From positions 230,289,782 through 230,353,781 of the forward strand of contig OX465600.1 in assembly GCA_950022295.1 (NCBI GenBank): DNA of 64,000 bases, in the 5' to 3' direction. This stretch comes from Bromus sterilis (taxonomy: Eukaryota > Streptophyta > Magnoliopsida > Poales > Poaceae). Shown here one piece after another: positions 32,087 through 42,639 of this stretch. The notes beneath the pieces are model-generated. The model was not told where the DNA came from. It worked only from the letters and a program-made list of their open reading frames with translations, and searched no databases. The translations under genes and the position numbers were made by a program. The number at the start of each line of letters is the position of its first letter. Positions within the stretch are counted from its first letter, which is position 1.

Positions 32087-33196
32087 CCCTCCTGGCCCCC
32101 TCCTTTGGTCTATATTTAGCCCCCGCGGAGGAAATCCCTAATATTGAAGTATTTTCTCCAGAAGCAATTCCGATCTCCGCCGCCATCGCCGACAAGCTTC
32201 GGGGGACCAGAATTCCTATGTCGACACCCTGCCGGGACGGGGAAGTGCCCCCGGATTCATCTCCATCGACGTTGCTTCCTCCCTCCATGAAGCGGGAGTA
32301 GTTCCTCCTCGGGGCTAAGGTTTCTACCAGTAGCTATGTGTTCTTCTCTGTCTCCCATGATGTGATCTTCGTTGTGATCATAGTCTATGTTAATCTAGGG
32401 TGATCACATGATATTTCCCCTTCCTCTATGTATTGGATTGATGTACTCACTTGATCTTATCTAGTATAATCCCCGAGACCATGGTGACAACGGTCTATTG
32501 AACATGGGTTAGAAGAATATTTTCATGAGTGATTTCCTTTCTGTGTGTTGATTGAAGATTGAGAGTATCTTGGTGCTTGTCTTTGACGATCCTTGAGATA
32601 TGTTGTGGTGATTGTGGTAATCTCTTTGGATGGCCGCGGTGACATTGGGAAATCCATAGATTGTGAACTACGAACTCTGAGGTGTGCTTTTGTAGCCCTA
32701 CATAATTCTCGTCCTCTCTTGACCACCAAGGAATGACCTCCGAGTACGTCTCCATTGCATGTTTTATTGGAAATATCATGTGATTAGACTATGTTAATGT
32801 TGTTCGGAGTTAGCCCTAGTGAAATTATGAAGCCTAGGCCTTGTTTCCACCATTTCAATACCGTTTGTGCTCACGTTTACCACTTGTTTTCTTGCTGCAC
32901 TTTTCATTACAGATTTATATTACTTCGTTTTTCTGCACCTATCACCCATATTTTACCATCTCTTCGCCGAACTAGTGCACCTATACAACTCCTAGTTGTA
33001 TTAGGTTTGTTTTGGACACAGGAGAATTTTGTATCTTAATTGCAGGGTTGCTTGAGAGATACCATCTTCAACCTCTACTTCCCTGAGTTCAATAAACCTT
33101 AGGTCATCCACTTGAGGGAAATTGCTGCAGTCCTACAAACCTCTGCGCTTGGAGGCCCAACATAGTCTACAAGAATAGAAGCGTGTGTAGACATCA
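32087..33196 (+). repeat. Gypsy-1 left LTR, second part
   Basis: Resumes after Copia-A and its TSD, aligns with 38913-40022 and ends GACATCA. It contains the probable U3/R/U5 with a TATA-like ctatatttag near 32109. Confidence 0.88.
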
Positions 33197-33205
33197 AGCT
33201 ATTTC

Positions 33206-33224
33206 TGGCGCTGTTGCCGGGGAG
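33206..33224 (+). other. Gypsy-1 primer-binding site
   Basis: tggcgctgttgccggggag a few bases after the LTR. It resembles the complement of the tRNA-Asp 3' end, a primer often used by grass Gypsy elements. Confidence 0.65.
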
Positions 33225-33296
33225 GTAAGCGTTGAAGGTATATCTTTAGATCTTGCAATTAAATCTTTTCGTTTCTTGTTTTTATTTTCACTAGTT

Positions 33297-34382
33297 ATGC
33301 TTACGGAAAACTGCACTCTTAGTTCGCTGTTTGGTGAAGGCCTCTTTACCACGCCCATGGTAGAGAAGTCTCCTCCACCTACTGAATGTATCCCATTCAA
33401 AATATCACTTGGGATAATTGAAATAATTATTAATGATTGTTATGATGGGACAATCAATCCTAGTATTCATTTGTTGAAACTTACAGAACTTTGTGAGTTA
33501 TTTAAGATTTCGGGTTTGACAAGAGGTGAAGTCATCAAGAAATTATTGGCGTTGTCACTGAAAGGAAAAGCACTAGAATGGTATAGGCTAGTAGATGATT
33601 CTCACCTACGGGATTGGGAAGAGATCCAGTCTCTCTTATACTCCATGTTTTATCCTCTTCATTAAGTTCATGAGAATAGGAATTATGTTTATAATTTCTA
33701 TCCTCATGACGGAGAGAGCATAGCTCAAGCTTGGGGGAGACTGAAAACTTTAATGCTAAAATGTCCTAACCATGGGCACCCGAAAGATATAATTATTACT
33801 AATTTTTATGCAAGGCTCTCTCGACAGGATAGAGACTTGCTCGATGCTTCCTCTATGGGTTCTTTCACAAATGAAAAGATTTATGCTAAATGGAAACTCC
33901 TTGAACGAATTCAACGCAATACTGAAGATTGGGAGATCGACAAAGGTAAAGAGTCAGGTATAAATTATGATTATGATTGCATTAAGTCCTTTGTTGAAAC
34001 TGCAAGTTTTAATAAGTTTAGTGCTAAGTTTGGGCTTGATTCTCAACTCCTTGTTGATTTCCTCAAATCTTTTGCTTCACATCTTAATATGCCTAAGGAG
34101 AATTGGATCAAGGATCATGAACCTTTTAAAGAGATTTGCAAAGAAAATGAAATTGTTCATGATGATTGCAACATGCATGATCCAATTCCTGAAAATGAAG
34201 TTTTATATAAGCATGTTAATTTTTGTGGAGGAGATAGACCTTGTGAAAGGCCTATGATTGAAGAAGAGAAGTATTGTAAGCAACATAAGCATGAAAGAAC
34301 AATCACTTGGGTCAAAGATTTAAATAAATTGCTAGAGAATTGTGTGATCTTTGTCCTTTTTCTTGTGAACTTTGCTGTATAG
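33297..34382 (+). pseudogene. gag: Gypsy-1 gag-like ORF with one nonsense codon
   Basis: Starts MLTENCTLSSLFGEGL. Residues about 20-120 read like a retrotransposon gag (Retrotrans_gag): PFKISLGI, LKGKALEWYRLVDD, DWEEIQSLLYSMFYP. After a TAA at 33663-33665 (probably CAA, as the frame continues unchanged) it reads HDGESIAQAWGRLKTLMLKC, the usual second half. Further downstream the ORF is Lys/Glu-rich. It loses frame near 34340 where a zinc-knuckle frame takes over. The product would be the RNA-packaging structural protein. No protease or pol follows, so the element depends on a partner. Confidence 0.75.
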
Positions 34383-34732
34383 AGGGTCACTTCAATTTTC
34401 AATGCATGAACTTTCAAAACATAACTGTTAACCAGTTGTGTGATAACATGATCACTTCTGATCTTTATGATGAACTTATGTTATTTTTGATGTGTGAAGA
34501 GTTATCAGAAAATACTTCTTGGATAGATGTTAATGCCTTAGGAATTAGCAACACTTTGCAAAATTGCCATCTCTATTGTGTTGTTAATTGCCATGAAAAT
34601 GATTACATAAGTAAGATTAGAAAGGAGGGAACTTTACCAAAGTATAAAAATGTCTCTTATATCTCTACTAATAAAAGGAGAGTTTCTCCCAAGTTTCCCC
34701 TATTGTTTCTAATGATAAACCAGGATATGTAG
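34340..34732 (+). pseudogene. Gypsy-1 gag continuation with zinc-knuckle-like motif
   Basis: The frame opens CDLCPFSCELC and then EGHFNFQCMNF, a Cys-rich block reminiscent of the gag zinc knuckle, placed where the preceding gag frame is lost by a 1- or 2-nt shift. It ends at a stop before the Lys-rich ORF. It was probably one protein with 33297-34382. Confidence 0.5.
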
Positions 34733-34764
34733 AGAAACATCATCTCCAACCACTACCTCCTAAG

Positions 34765-35670
34765 GTGAAGAAGAAGAAAAAGAAGAGGAGGAGGAAGAGA
34801 AGCAAGAAGGAAGAAGAATGGTTATCAACCTGGCCTGAGCATATCCCTCGCATCAATTTCTATCCTAACGGACATAAATTTTTGGAGGACGGTGAGCTTG
34901 ATTGCAGTCATTATTATCCTGATGTTAAGTCTGTAGACACTATTGAAGATTATTTTGATTATGATATGCATGTTACTTTTTGTGATTGGGCAAATGATGA
35001 TAATGCTACTGATGATCTTGAAAATATTTTTGGTACCAACTCTGAGAGTGATGATATGGAAAGCTCTAAGCTTGGGGATGATAGGATTGCAAGTTCTTTA
35101 CCCATTAGTGATGTGGTAATTGATAATTCTTTTGCTAGTCAGAATAAAGACATCATGTTTACAAATATAGTTGCTAGCAATGATAATGCTCTTCTCTACT
35201 ATGATGATGTTATAACTCCTATCTATAGTGATTATAAAGGTACCTATGACGTAAGGATAAATTATCCTTATGAAACTTGTAATAATCATGGAGGGAATTA
35301 CTCCCTTGTTGAACACCATCTTCCTAATACACAATTAATCTATAGTGTTCAAGTTGTTTATGATAGTCCTACTCCCACTATTACCAATGAGAAAGATTAT
35401 GCTTATGTGGAGAGTAGGAGTACCATTTTGAATGTGAATCATGGTAACAATGCTTTATGTGATGCTTATATTGTTGAGTTATTCATGATCCTACAGGAAA
35501 TTATTATGAGAAGGGAACATATTCTTATAGATATTTCAATAATATCAAGTTCGCTCTCCTGAAGTTGCACTTATTTTGGCTTCCTATGCTAATATCTTTA
35601 TGCTTCAATGAGTTATTTCTCTACAAGATCCCTTTGCATAGGAAGCATGTTAGACTTAAATGTGTTTGAT
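34765..35670 (+). pseudogene. Gypsy-1 unknown ORF with poly-Lys start and hydrophobic C-terminal extension
   Basis: The open frame 34765-35562 starts with a run of Lys/Arg (MKKKKKKRRRKRSKK), then EEEWLSTWPEHIPRINFYPNG. It continues as an acidic, Asp-rich protein (DYFDYDMHVTFCDWANDDN) and ends out of phase. Near 35490 a different frame carries on as VIHDPTGNYYEKGTYSYRY and a hydrophobic run (LLKLHLFWLPMLISLCFNEL) to a TGA near 35670. I take the latter as the original C-terminus after a frameshift. It may once have been continuous with gag. I do not recognise the family and see no enzyme motifs. Confidence 0.45.
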
Positions 35671-38566
35671 ATTTGCTTCTTGATGCTCTCTTTTGTTCTT
35701 CAACTCTTATTCCTACGAGAGCATCACTAAAATCTTAAGCCTATCTTTATGGCTATAAAAAAAGAGATCTAGGGAGACAACCCTTGTTATCTTTACTTTA
35801 AGTTTTTACTTTCAGTTTTTAGTGGTCTAGATGATTGTTACTACTGTAGCAACATCATTGCATATTTATTTTCAAGCTTTGTGCCAAGTTATAGCCTCAT
35901 ATGACAAGGGAAGTGAAAGTTGTGACATGCTGTCTAGAAAACAGATTCTGTCCTCGTGACGGGAAACATAAAAATAAATCACCAGTTCATATTTTTCAGC
36001 TGAATTTTTTACACAGCATGCTCTATACAATCACGGAACTTTCGTATGTTCTGAGTTTTTTGATTTGAGTTGCAGAAGTACCCCTAAAAAATTCTTTACT
36101 ACCTGCTGTTCTGTTTTCACAGATTCTGCCACGTTTTTTTCTCTCCTTACTTTTGCAAACCTTCAGCTTGCTTTTTCTTTGCAAAAACCTTTTTGAAATC
36201 TTTAGAAACAGTATCTCTTCAAGAATATATTTGTATCCAGTAGGGAAAAATTATTTATTAAAGGTACTAACCTCTCTGATCAGCTTATGATGAGTTATGT
36301 ATGAAGGGAGTTTTCAAGTGTGTGATGGAAGATGATGAAAGAAGATTCGAGAGTGTCAAGCGCTCAAGCTTGGGGATGCTCCCATGCATCCCCAATAAAT
36401 ATTCTAGGAGACTCAAGCGTGTAAGATTGGGGATGCCCCTGTGCATCCCCTTCTCCATCAACAATCATCAGTTCTTCCTTCGTCTCACTATATTTTTATC
36501 TCTTCATGCATTATGTGCTATGCTTGGAGCGTCCCGCTCTTAGGTTTTATTTTTAGTTTTCTTTAGCTTTGCTTTCTGTTCATAACAATTTAGACCCCGT
36601 CTTACTTTTTGTGGGAGATAAACACGCTCCACTTTCAAAATCTAGAACACATCATAGGATTTTTCATGCCTATCTTTTTGCTGTTGTGTTTTCCTTACCT
36701 TTCCGTAGCTACTGCCATGTTTAATTTTAGTCTTAGTTTGTCTTTATCAAGAGCCCTGGCTTTTGTTTAGTTTGTTGCTGGAACTCTCTTTAGTTTTCAT
36801 GTTTATGTTGTTAAGAGAGTTGGTTGTTGCACTGAGTTGTGTCTTGTCTTGAGAGTACGTAATTGAGGTTGCTATTTAATGTTAGTAGTAACTTGCAATA
36901 GTTTTGAGGTATTGATGTGAGTAATGTTTGAACTTTTGGTGTCAAGAGATCTTGCCAATTAGTGATAGGTGTCGTATATTGGGCAATCCGTGTTTATTTT
37001 CAAAACCTAGAAAACTAGTTGAGAACTCTAGCTACTAGATGGATCGCTAATCTTTGGAGAGATCGAATATTAGAGTACACTCACGTACCATGAGTCGAGG
37101 ATGCGCAAGGATAACGAAACCCCCATACACTCCTCCTCGGGGTACATGTCTCTTTTTGAACCTCCTTATTAGATTGAGAGTTACCGATAATAAGTGCATG
37201 AGTTCTTCGGACTAATGTAAGTACTGAAAGTTGACACTTCCACCTCCTCATATTTGCTAGCCTCTCCCGTGCCGTCCATTGCCTCCGTCTCACTCCGAGA
37301 GTTGGCGTCCACCTTCGCCGGTACATCCAAACCCATGGCATGATACGCTCTGTCATCATAAACCTCCTTATATCTTTCCTAATAACAGCCACCATACCTA
37401 CCTATCAAGGCATTTCCATAGCCTTTCCAAGATATATTGCCATGCAAAACCCACCTCTTCAAGACTTGATCTTCATGTCATACATGTTCCTGCTACACTG
37501 GCAACGGCATACATTGCATACATCATGATAGCTACATCTTCTTTATGTTTGTAGTACCTTGTAAAGTGTGAAAGATCTTCTATACCCTCTTGTAAATTAG
37601 AGTGTTTCCCCGAAGTAAGGAAAATATCCCAAAGCGGACAAATCAAAAGATCCCAAAGAGGACAAATGAGAGTTAAATAGAAAGACCCATTGAGGCCACC
37701 AAAAAATACAAAAAATAGAAAAAAGAGAAAAAGAAAATAAAAAGAGAGAAAGGGGCAACACTACTATCCTTTTGAAAGATCCACACTAGTACTCCCTCTT
37801 ATCCTTGTACTCCGTAGAGATGATCATACATGCATATAGCTATGTGGGGACCTTCACACTATAGAACTTGGCTTGCATATTCCAAGGATGAGCCTCCTCA
37901 AAAGAGCTCTAGGTCTTCATGAGCGAGCAAGTTGGATGCACCCCCACTAGTTCCATTCGAGAGCTTTTCTTAGCCCATATGTGCATCCGTTGCATGGCAA
38001 TCCCTACTCCTCACATCATATCTATCATTTGGCCTTGTTTCCTATCATTGTCCTCATTGATGTGAGTCGTTCTCACCCTTTTTGTCTTCCTCATCCACCA
38101 TATTTCTCTCTTTGCCATCATAAGTGTCAACTCTCGTGCTTACGCTCATCCATTGCAGGAGTGCTCAAAATATCGAAAAGGAGTGGATCAAATTGATTTG
38201 TACCTGGCTAGTGGTCTGGGGACGAGTCAAGATAAGATTCCAAAGAAGACCCAGTGTGAAACTTTAGTAGATTGAGTTCGAAGCAAAAATATTTTTTCTC
38301 TCATATTCCCATATCCCCCTTCTTGCACGCAAACACCATTTGGAGACATTCGAGTCACGGACAGCGAGAGATCTTGCACCCTTTGTTCTTTTGTTGCTTG
38401 TGTCAATGCTAATATAGACTCTTGCTTGTTAAGACTTGAATTGAATTGCATGTTTTGATTGCTTTACTTAAAAGTCCTTATATGGTTGTGTGGCATGTCG
38501 CCACAGAAATTATGCTTGTTATCATTTACCTACTCGAGGAAGAGCAGGAATTAAGCTTGGGGATGT
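35671..38566 (+). other. Gypsy-1 3' internal region without recognisable genes
   Basis: About 2.9 kb between the last ORF and the 3' LTR. It holds two GC-rich hairpins (36370-36450), T-rich stretches and short frames without domain signals, and ends in the polypurine tract (about 38555-38566, aagcttggggatgt). No reverse transcriptase, integrase or chromodomain was seen on either strand. Confidence 0.55.
36370..36450. repeat. Pair of GC-rich hairpins in Gypsy-1
   Basis: Hairpin one has perfect 10-nt arms ttggggatgc (36370-36379) and gcatccccaa (36386-36395). Hairpin two has 8-nt arms ggggatgc (36429-36436) and gcatcccc (36443-36450). The upstream context caag is shared, and the core cttggggatg recurs at the polypurine tract. 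Confidence 0.8.
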
Positions 38567-40022
38567 TGATACGTCCCAAATGTATCTATAATTTCTGCTT
38601 GCTCCATGCATGATTTGTGTGACTTTGCCATGTTTTTCTTGAACTTTCATACACTTTTGATCATATTTGGACTAACCTATTAACTCAGTGCACCTCAGTG
38701 CCAGTTCCTGTTTTCTGCCGTTTTTGTATTTCAGGTTTTCCGGCCATTAAAATTACTCCAAAAATTCAAGAAAAATTATATAAAAAATTAGTGTCCCGGA
38801 AGCTTCCGGAATGACCAAGACATGGCAGGAGGGCCACCACCAGGGGCCCAGGAGGGTTCCCGTAGCGGGTCCCCCCTAGGCTGCGCCATAGACCCTTCTG
38901 GAGCCGTGGTGGCCCCCCTGGCCCCCTCCTTTGGCATATATGTAGCCCCCGCAGAGAAAAACCCTAATATCTAAGTACTTTCTCCAGAAGCAATTCCGAT
39001 CTCCGCCGCCATCGCCGACAAGCTTCGGGGGACCAGAATTACTGTGCCGGCACCCTGCCGGGATGGGGAAGTGCCCCAGGATTCATCTCCATCGACGTTG
39101 CTTCCTCCCTCCATGAAGACGGAGTAGTTCCTCCTCGGGGCTAAGGTTTCTACCAGTAGCTATGTGTTCTTCTCTCTCTCCCATGATGTGATCTTTGTTG
39201 TGATCATAGGCTATGTTAATCTAGGGTTATCCCATGATATTCCCCTTCCTCTATGTATTGGATTGATGTACTCACTTGATCTTATCTAGTATAATCCCCG
39301 AGACCATGGTGATAGCGGTCTATTGGACATGGGTTAGAAGAATATTTTCATGAGTGATTTCCTTTGTGTGTGTTGATTGAAGATTGAGAGGCTCTTGGTG
39401 CTTCTCTTTGACTATCCTTGAGATATGTTGTGGTGATTGTGGTACTCTCTTTGGATGGCCGCGGTGACATTGGGAAATCCATAGATTGATAACTACGAAC
39501 TCTGAGCTGTGCTTTTGTAGCCCTACATAATTCTCGTCCTCTCTTGACCACAAAGGAATGACCTCCGAGTACGTCTCCATTGCATGTTTTATGGGAAATA
39601 TCATGTGATTAGACTATGTTAATGTTGTTGGGAGTTGGCACTAGTGAAAGTATGAAGCCTAGGCCTTGTTTCTACCATTGCAATACCGTTTGTGCTCACG
39701 TTTACCACTTGTTTACTTGCTGCACTTTTTATTAAAGATTTATATTACTTCATTTTGCCGCACCTATCACCCATAATTTACCATCTCTTCGCCGAACTAG
39801 TGCACCTATACAACTCCTAGTTCTATTAGGTGTGTTGGGGACACAAGAGACTTCTTATATCTTAATTGCAGGGTTGCTTGAGAGAGACCATCTTCAACCT
39901 CTACTTCCCTGAGTTCAATAAACCTTAGGTCATCCACTTGAGGGAAATTGCTGCTGTCCTACAAACCTCTGCACTTGGAGGCCCAACATAGTCTACAAGA
40001 ATAGAAGCGTGCATAGACATCA
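38567..40022 (+). repeat. Gypsy-1 right LTR (1,456 bp)
   Basis: Starts TGATACGTCC after the polypurine tract, ends GACATCA before the TSD cttgt (40023-40027). Same length as the reconstructed left LTR. Confidence 0.92.
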
Positions 40023-40794
40023 CTTGTGCGCATTTTTGATACCTTATTTCCTATTGGGATGGCTGTGTGTAGCTCGGGGGATTGTTGCCAAGTCGTTTGC
40101 GCTTCTTATTGTTTATCCGTCTTTGGTTTGGAACTTCCCCTTATTTTTCTTTGTTGGACTAGGCGTAGCTGACGACAGCGTCTACGAGCCCTCTCAGGTC
40201 TTCGGCTACCTCCTTTATACGTTTCAGCGCGTTGGTTATTGGTGCGAGCCGGTTGTTTATCGACTCGTAGGGTTTGTAGTGCCGTAATTGCTGTGAGAGC
40301 CGGTCCTAAGCTTTTGCGAGATTTCGCCGTTACCAACCTATCTCCTTCTGCAACTTTGTGGTTTTTTCGTGATATTCCTCCAGCTCCTGATCAGGATCGA
40401 CTCTATTTCGACTTAATCCCTGCCATACGTTGGTGGTTTGTGTGTCCGAGTCGTCTGATATATCCTGGATGTTGTCAGCTTTAGGGGCCGGGCTCCTATC
40501 TTCTGAGGAGTTTCGTTGTCTTCGATTGCCCGTTGTAAAAACGGCTTCTTCCTGAGGGGTTTCGAAGTAGGGAGAATCTGGGTTGTATTCCTCTGGGTCA
40601 GATTCGAGTCCCCCTTGCTTAACGGATAGGATTGACCCGGTTTCTTCACGTTGATCCTTTTCTTGGTATGAGCTGGTATTTGAGAGATTCTCTAAGTCGT
40701 CGTAAATCAGGATCCCGACAGCGTGTTCCGGCTCTGGGGACCCATCGATGAATCCTATGAAGGCGTGATGGGGGTTGGTATTTGGCCGACTCAT
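40023..40794 (-). pseudogene. gag: Gypsy-0 gag, 5' part, with several nonsense codons
   Basis: Starts at ATG 40794 with MSRPNTNPHHAFIGF. Residues around 67-80 (EYNPDSPYFETPQEEAVF) resemble the gag N-terminus of Gypsy-2 (KYDPDFPQYETAYWVTVF). After 154 codons comes TAA, then the same frame continues through further TAG and TAA codons (one at 40159-40161) as LSQQLRHYKPYESINNRLAP and LKRIKEVAEDLRGLVDAVVS, a helical segment. It crosses the Gypsy-1 junction in frame into the zinc-knuckle relic at 3696. The stops look like CAA/CAG to TAA/TAG changes. The region between this helical part and the zinc knuckle is shorter than in Gypsy-2. Confidence 0.65.
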
Positions 40795-40822
40795 ACCTGA
40801 GGGGGTGCTTGTTAGCTGATTT
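40028..40822 (-). mobile_element. Gypsy-0, right part
   Basis: Continuation of Gypsy-0 after the Gypsy-1 insertion, carrying the 5' part of gag on the minus strand. It is cut at 40822/40823 by the start of Copia-C, so its 5' LTR lies right of the window. Confidence 0.7.
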
Positions 40823-41877
40823 TGTTGGATATGTGCCCTAGAGGAAAATTAATAAAGATATTTGTCACATATCCGTTTGTTCATAATAGGTTTTATACTA
40901 TGCTATAACTGTATAACTTGGAAATACTAATACACGTGTGGTATAAAACACGAGTCCGTAGTTTAACTCGGGTAAACTATCTCATTGGGCAATTGATTGA
41001 TCAAGCTTTCCTGATCATGGTGACACTTAAGTCCATTGACAATGAGGCCATGTCACTTTGAGAATGATGTGATGTACGCACACCCACCTAAAGCATTGTA
41101 ATGTGATCGGTCACATTGTTCAGCATTGCGATGACTTTGTAATGTATGGCTTAGTCCTTCGATCGTAATGATCATACGTAATTGACTGAAATATGCTGGC
41201 CATAATGGTGCACTTTGGGTATTCCGAAATAGATGGTTGATGATTATGTTAATAGATCAGAGCGGGATTTGTCAGTCCAAGTAATGGACATGTACTCTGG
41301 GCCCACTTGGTGATATTGCATCAATAGCTTGCAAGCAAGTGACTAGGTCACATGAGATGCAATAGGAATGGACGATTAAACTTGTTTGTTGTGAACGAGA
41401 TGTGAAGACGGTATGTTAGATACCGACGATCAAACCTCGGACAAACAAAGTACCGCAGCACAAAGGGATTACGTCGTATCGTTAATGTTTTCCAAAAGCG
41501 ATTGAAGTTCATTCGATGGAAGCGCAGGGGCTGTCAAGGATTGTAACTAGGTCCAACTAACTAGTCATTGATCAATGAGAGTGTCTCGATCATGTCTGCT
41601 ATTTCCCGGACCGTTAGGGTGTTACACTTAAAGGCAATCGATGCATGGGGATAGATTCGGGATCATCGCTGAAATAGAAGAAATCACCGGAATAGTTCCG
41701 GAGGAGAGCGGAAGTTGTTCCGGACATTTTGAAAGGTTCAAAATAAAGATTATTTGTATTAAATAATTTTTTATTATTTAATTATATGAATTAAATATTA
41801 AAATATATTTAAATCAATTGAAAAAGTGGAAAAAGGCTTATTGGGCCATATGGGCCTATTAGGGAGGAGGGGGTTTC
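40823..41877 (+). repeat. Copia-C 5' LTR, part 1
   Basis: Similar to the Copia-B LTR over most of its length. It includes the AT-rich segment missing from the Copia-B 5' LTR (about 41750-41820). Cut at gtttc by Gypsy-2. Confidence 0.88.
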
Positions 41878-42431
41878 TGTCGGGAGGATGGATCAGGCCC
41901 ATAGACCCGGCATTAGAAACCTCTGTGCCGGCTTATATATGAAGGCCCACAAAGAAGACCCGACCAGGAGTTTGACATGCCAAGCATGAAGATTGAAGCC
42001 CTAGAAGGAATTCGACTTACCTTGTATAGCACGTAGAAAACTTGTAAAGTAGAATAGAACTCCACATCATGTAGGAGTCGGACTCTAGGAATCCTGGGAC
42101 CCGACGCCTTTATAAGCCGAGGTCCACGGGAGCTAGAGCCAGAACTTACCTCAAGCCAGGATTAGACAACTCGCGCTATAACCTAGATCTCCACGAGACT
42201 AAGGTTGCGAAACATCATCACTGTAATCGATACGATCGGCTCTTCCTATTGAAGAGTCGATCCCCCTATAGTCAAAAGGCAGGAGTAGGTCTTTACCGCA
42301 TCGACGGGGCCGAACCTGGGTAAATCGCCGAGTCCCGTGTCTATGTCGACTCTCTCCTTGAATTCGCCTCGCAGCAAAGGTCCCATGATAAGTCCGACTC
42401 TACGGACATCTGCCGTGACTTTCCCACGACA
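41878..42431 (+). repeat. Gypsy-2 5' LTR (554 bp)
   Basis: Starts TGTCGGGAGG and ends CCACGACA. TATA-like motifs are at about 41930 (gcttatatatg) and 42109-42116 (TTTATAAG). The partner is 51557-52116. Confidence 0.92.
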
Positions 42432-42433
42432 GT

Positions 42434-42450
42434 TGGTGCCGACCGTGGGG
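42434..42450 (+). other. Gypsy-2 primer-binding site candidate
   Basis: tggtgccgaccgtgggg two bases after the LTR. The tRNA it pairs with is not certain from sequence alone. Confidence 0.55.
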
Positions 42451-42639
42451 CCTGCGCTCGCAGGTGTTGAGATTCTAGGGGGAGCTCTGCAAGGTATGGA
42501 AGGATTCGTGGAAGGGCGGATCACCAGGAGCCGGCGTGGAAAGCTCTGAGCCAGAGCCGGATCCTTAAGTCCCCCTGGAAACCTCGAGTCGGCGACATGC
42601 TGGGAAGAGCCGAATCCTGAACTCCCCCTGGAAACCTCG

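Larger units (their letters stand above)
3701..40022 (+). mobile_element. Gypsy-1, complete non-autonomous LTR retrotransposon with TSD cttgt
   Basis: Both LTRs begin TGATACGTCC and end GACATCA. The 5-bp TSD cttgt is at 3696-3700 and 40023-40027. Once Copia-A and one TSD copy are removed, the left LTR (3701-4046 plus 32087-33196) is 1,456 bp, exactly the length of the right LTR (38567-40022). The internal region (33197-38566) starts with a primer-binding site resembling the 3' end of tRNA-Asp and holds gag-like and unknown ORFs, but no protease, reverse transcriptase or integrase motif. It therefore needs proteins from another element. About 27 differences separate the first 346 bp of the LTRs, so the insertion is not recent. 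Confidence 0.85.

Noticed and set aside
32495..32779. 94-codon minus-strand frame repeated at 39320-39604
   Set aside because: Both are within the Gypsy-1 LTRs; duplication reflects the LTR pair, not a gene family.
37081..37395. 104-codon minus-strand frame in Gypsy-1
   Set aside because: Arg/Trp-rich without recognisable motif; region otherwise non-coding.
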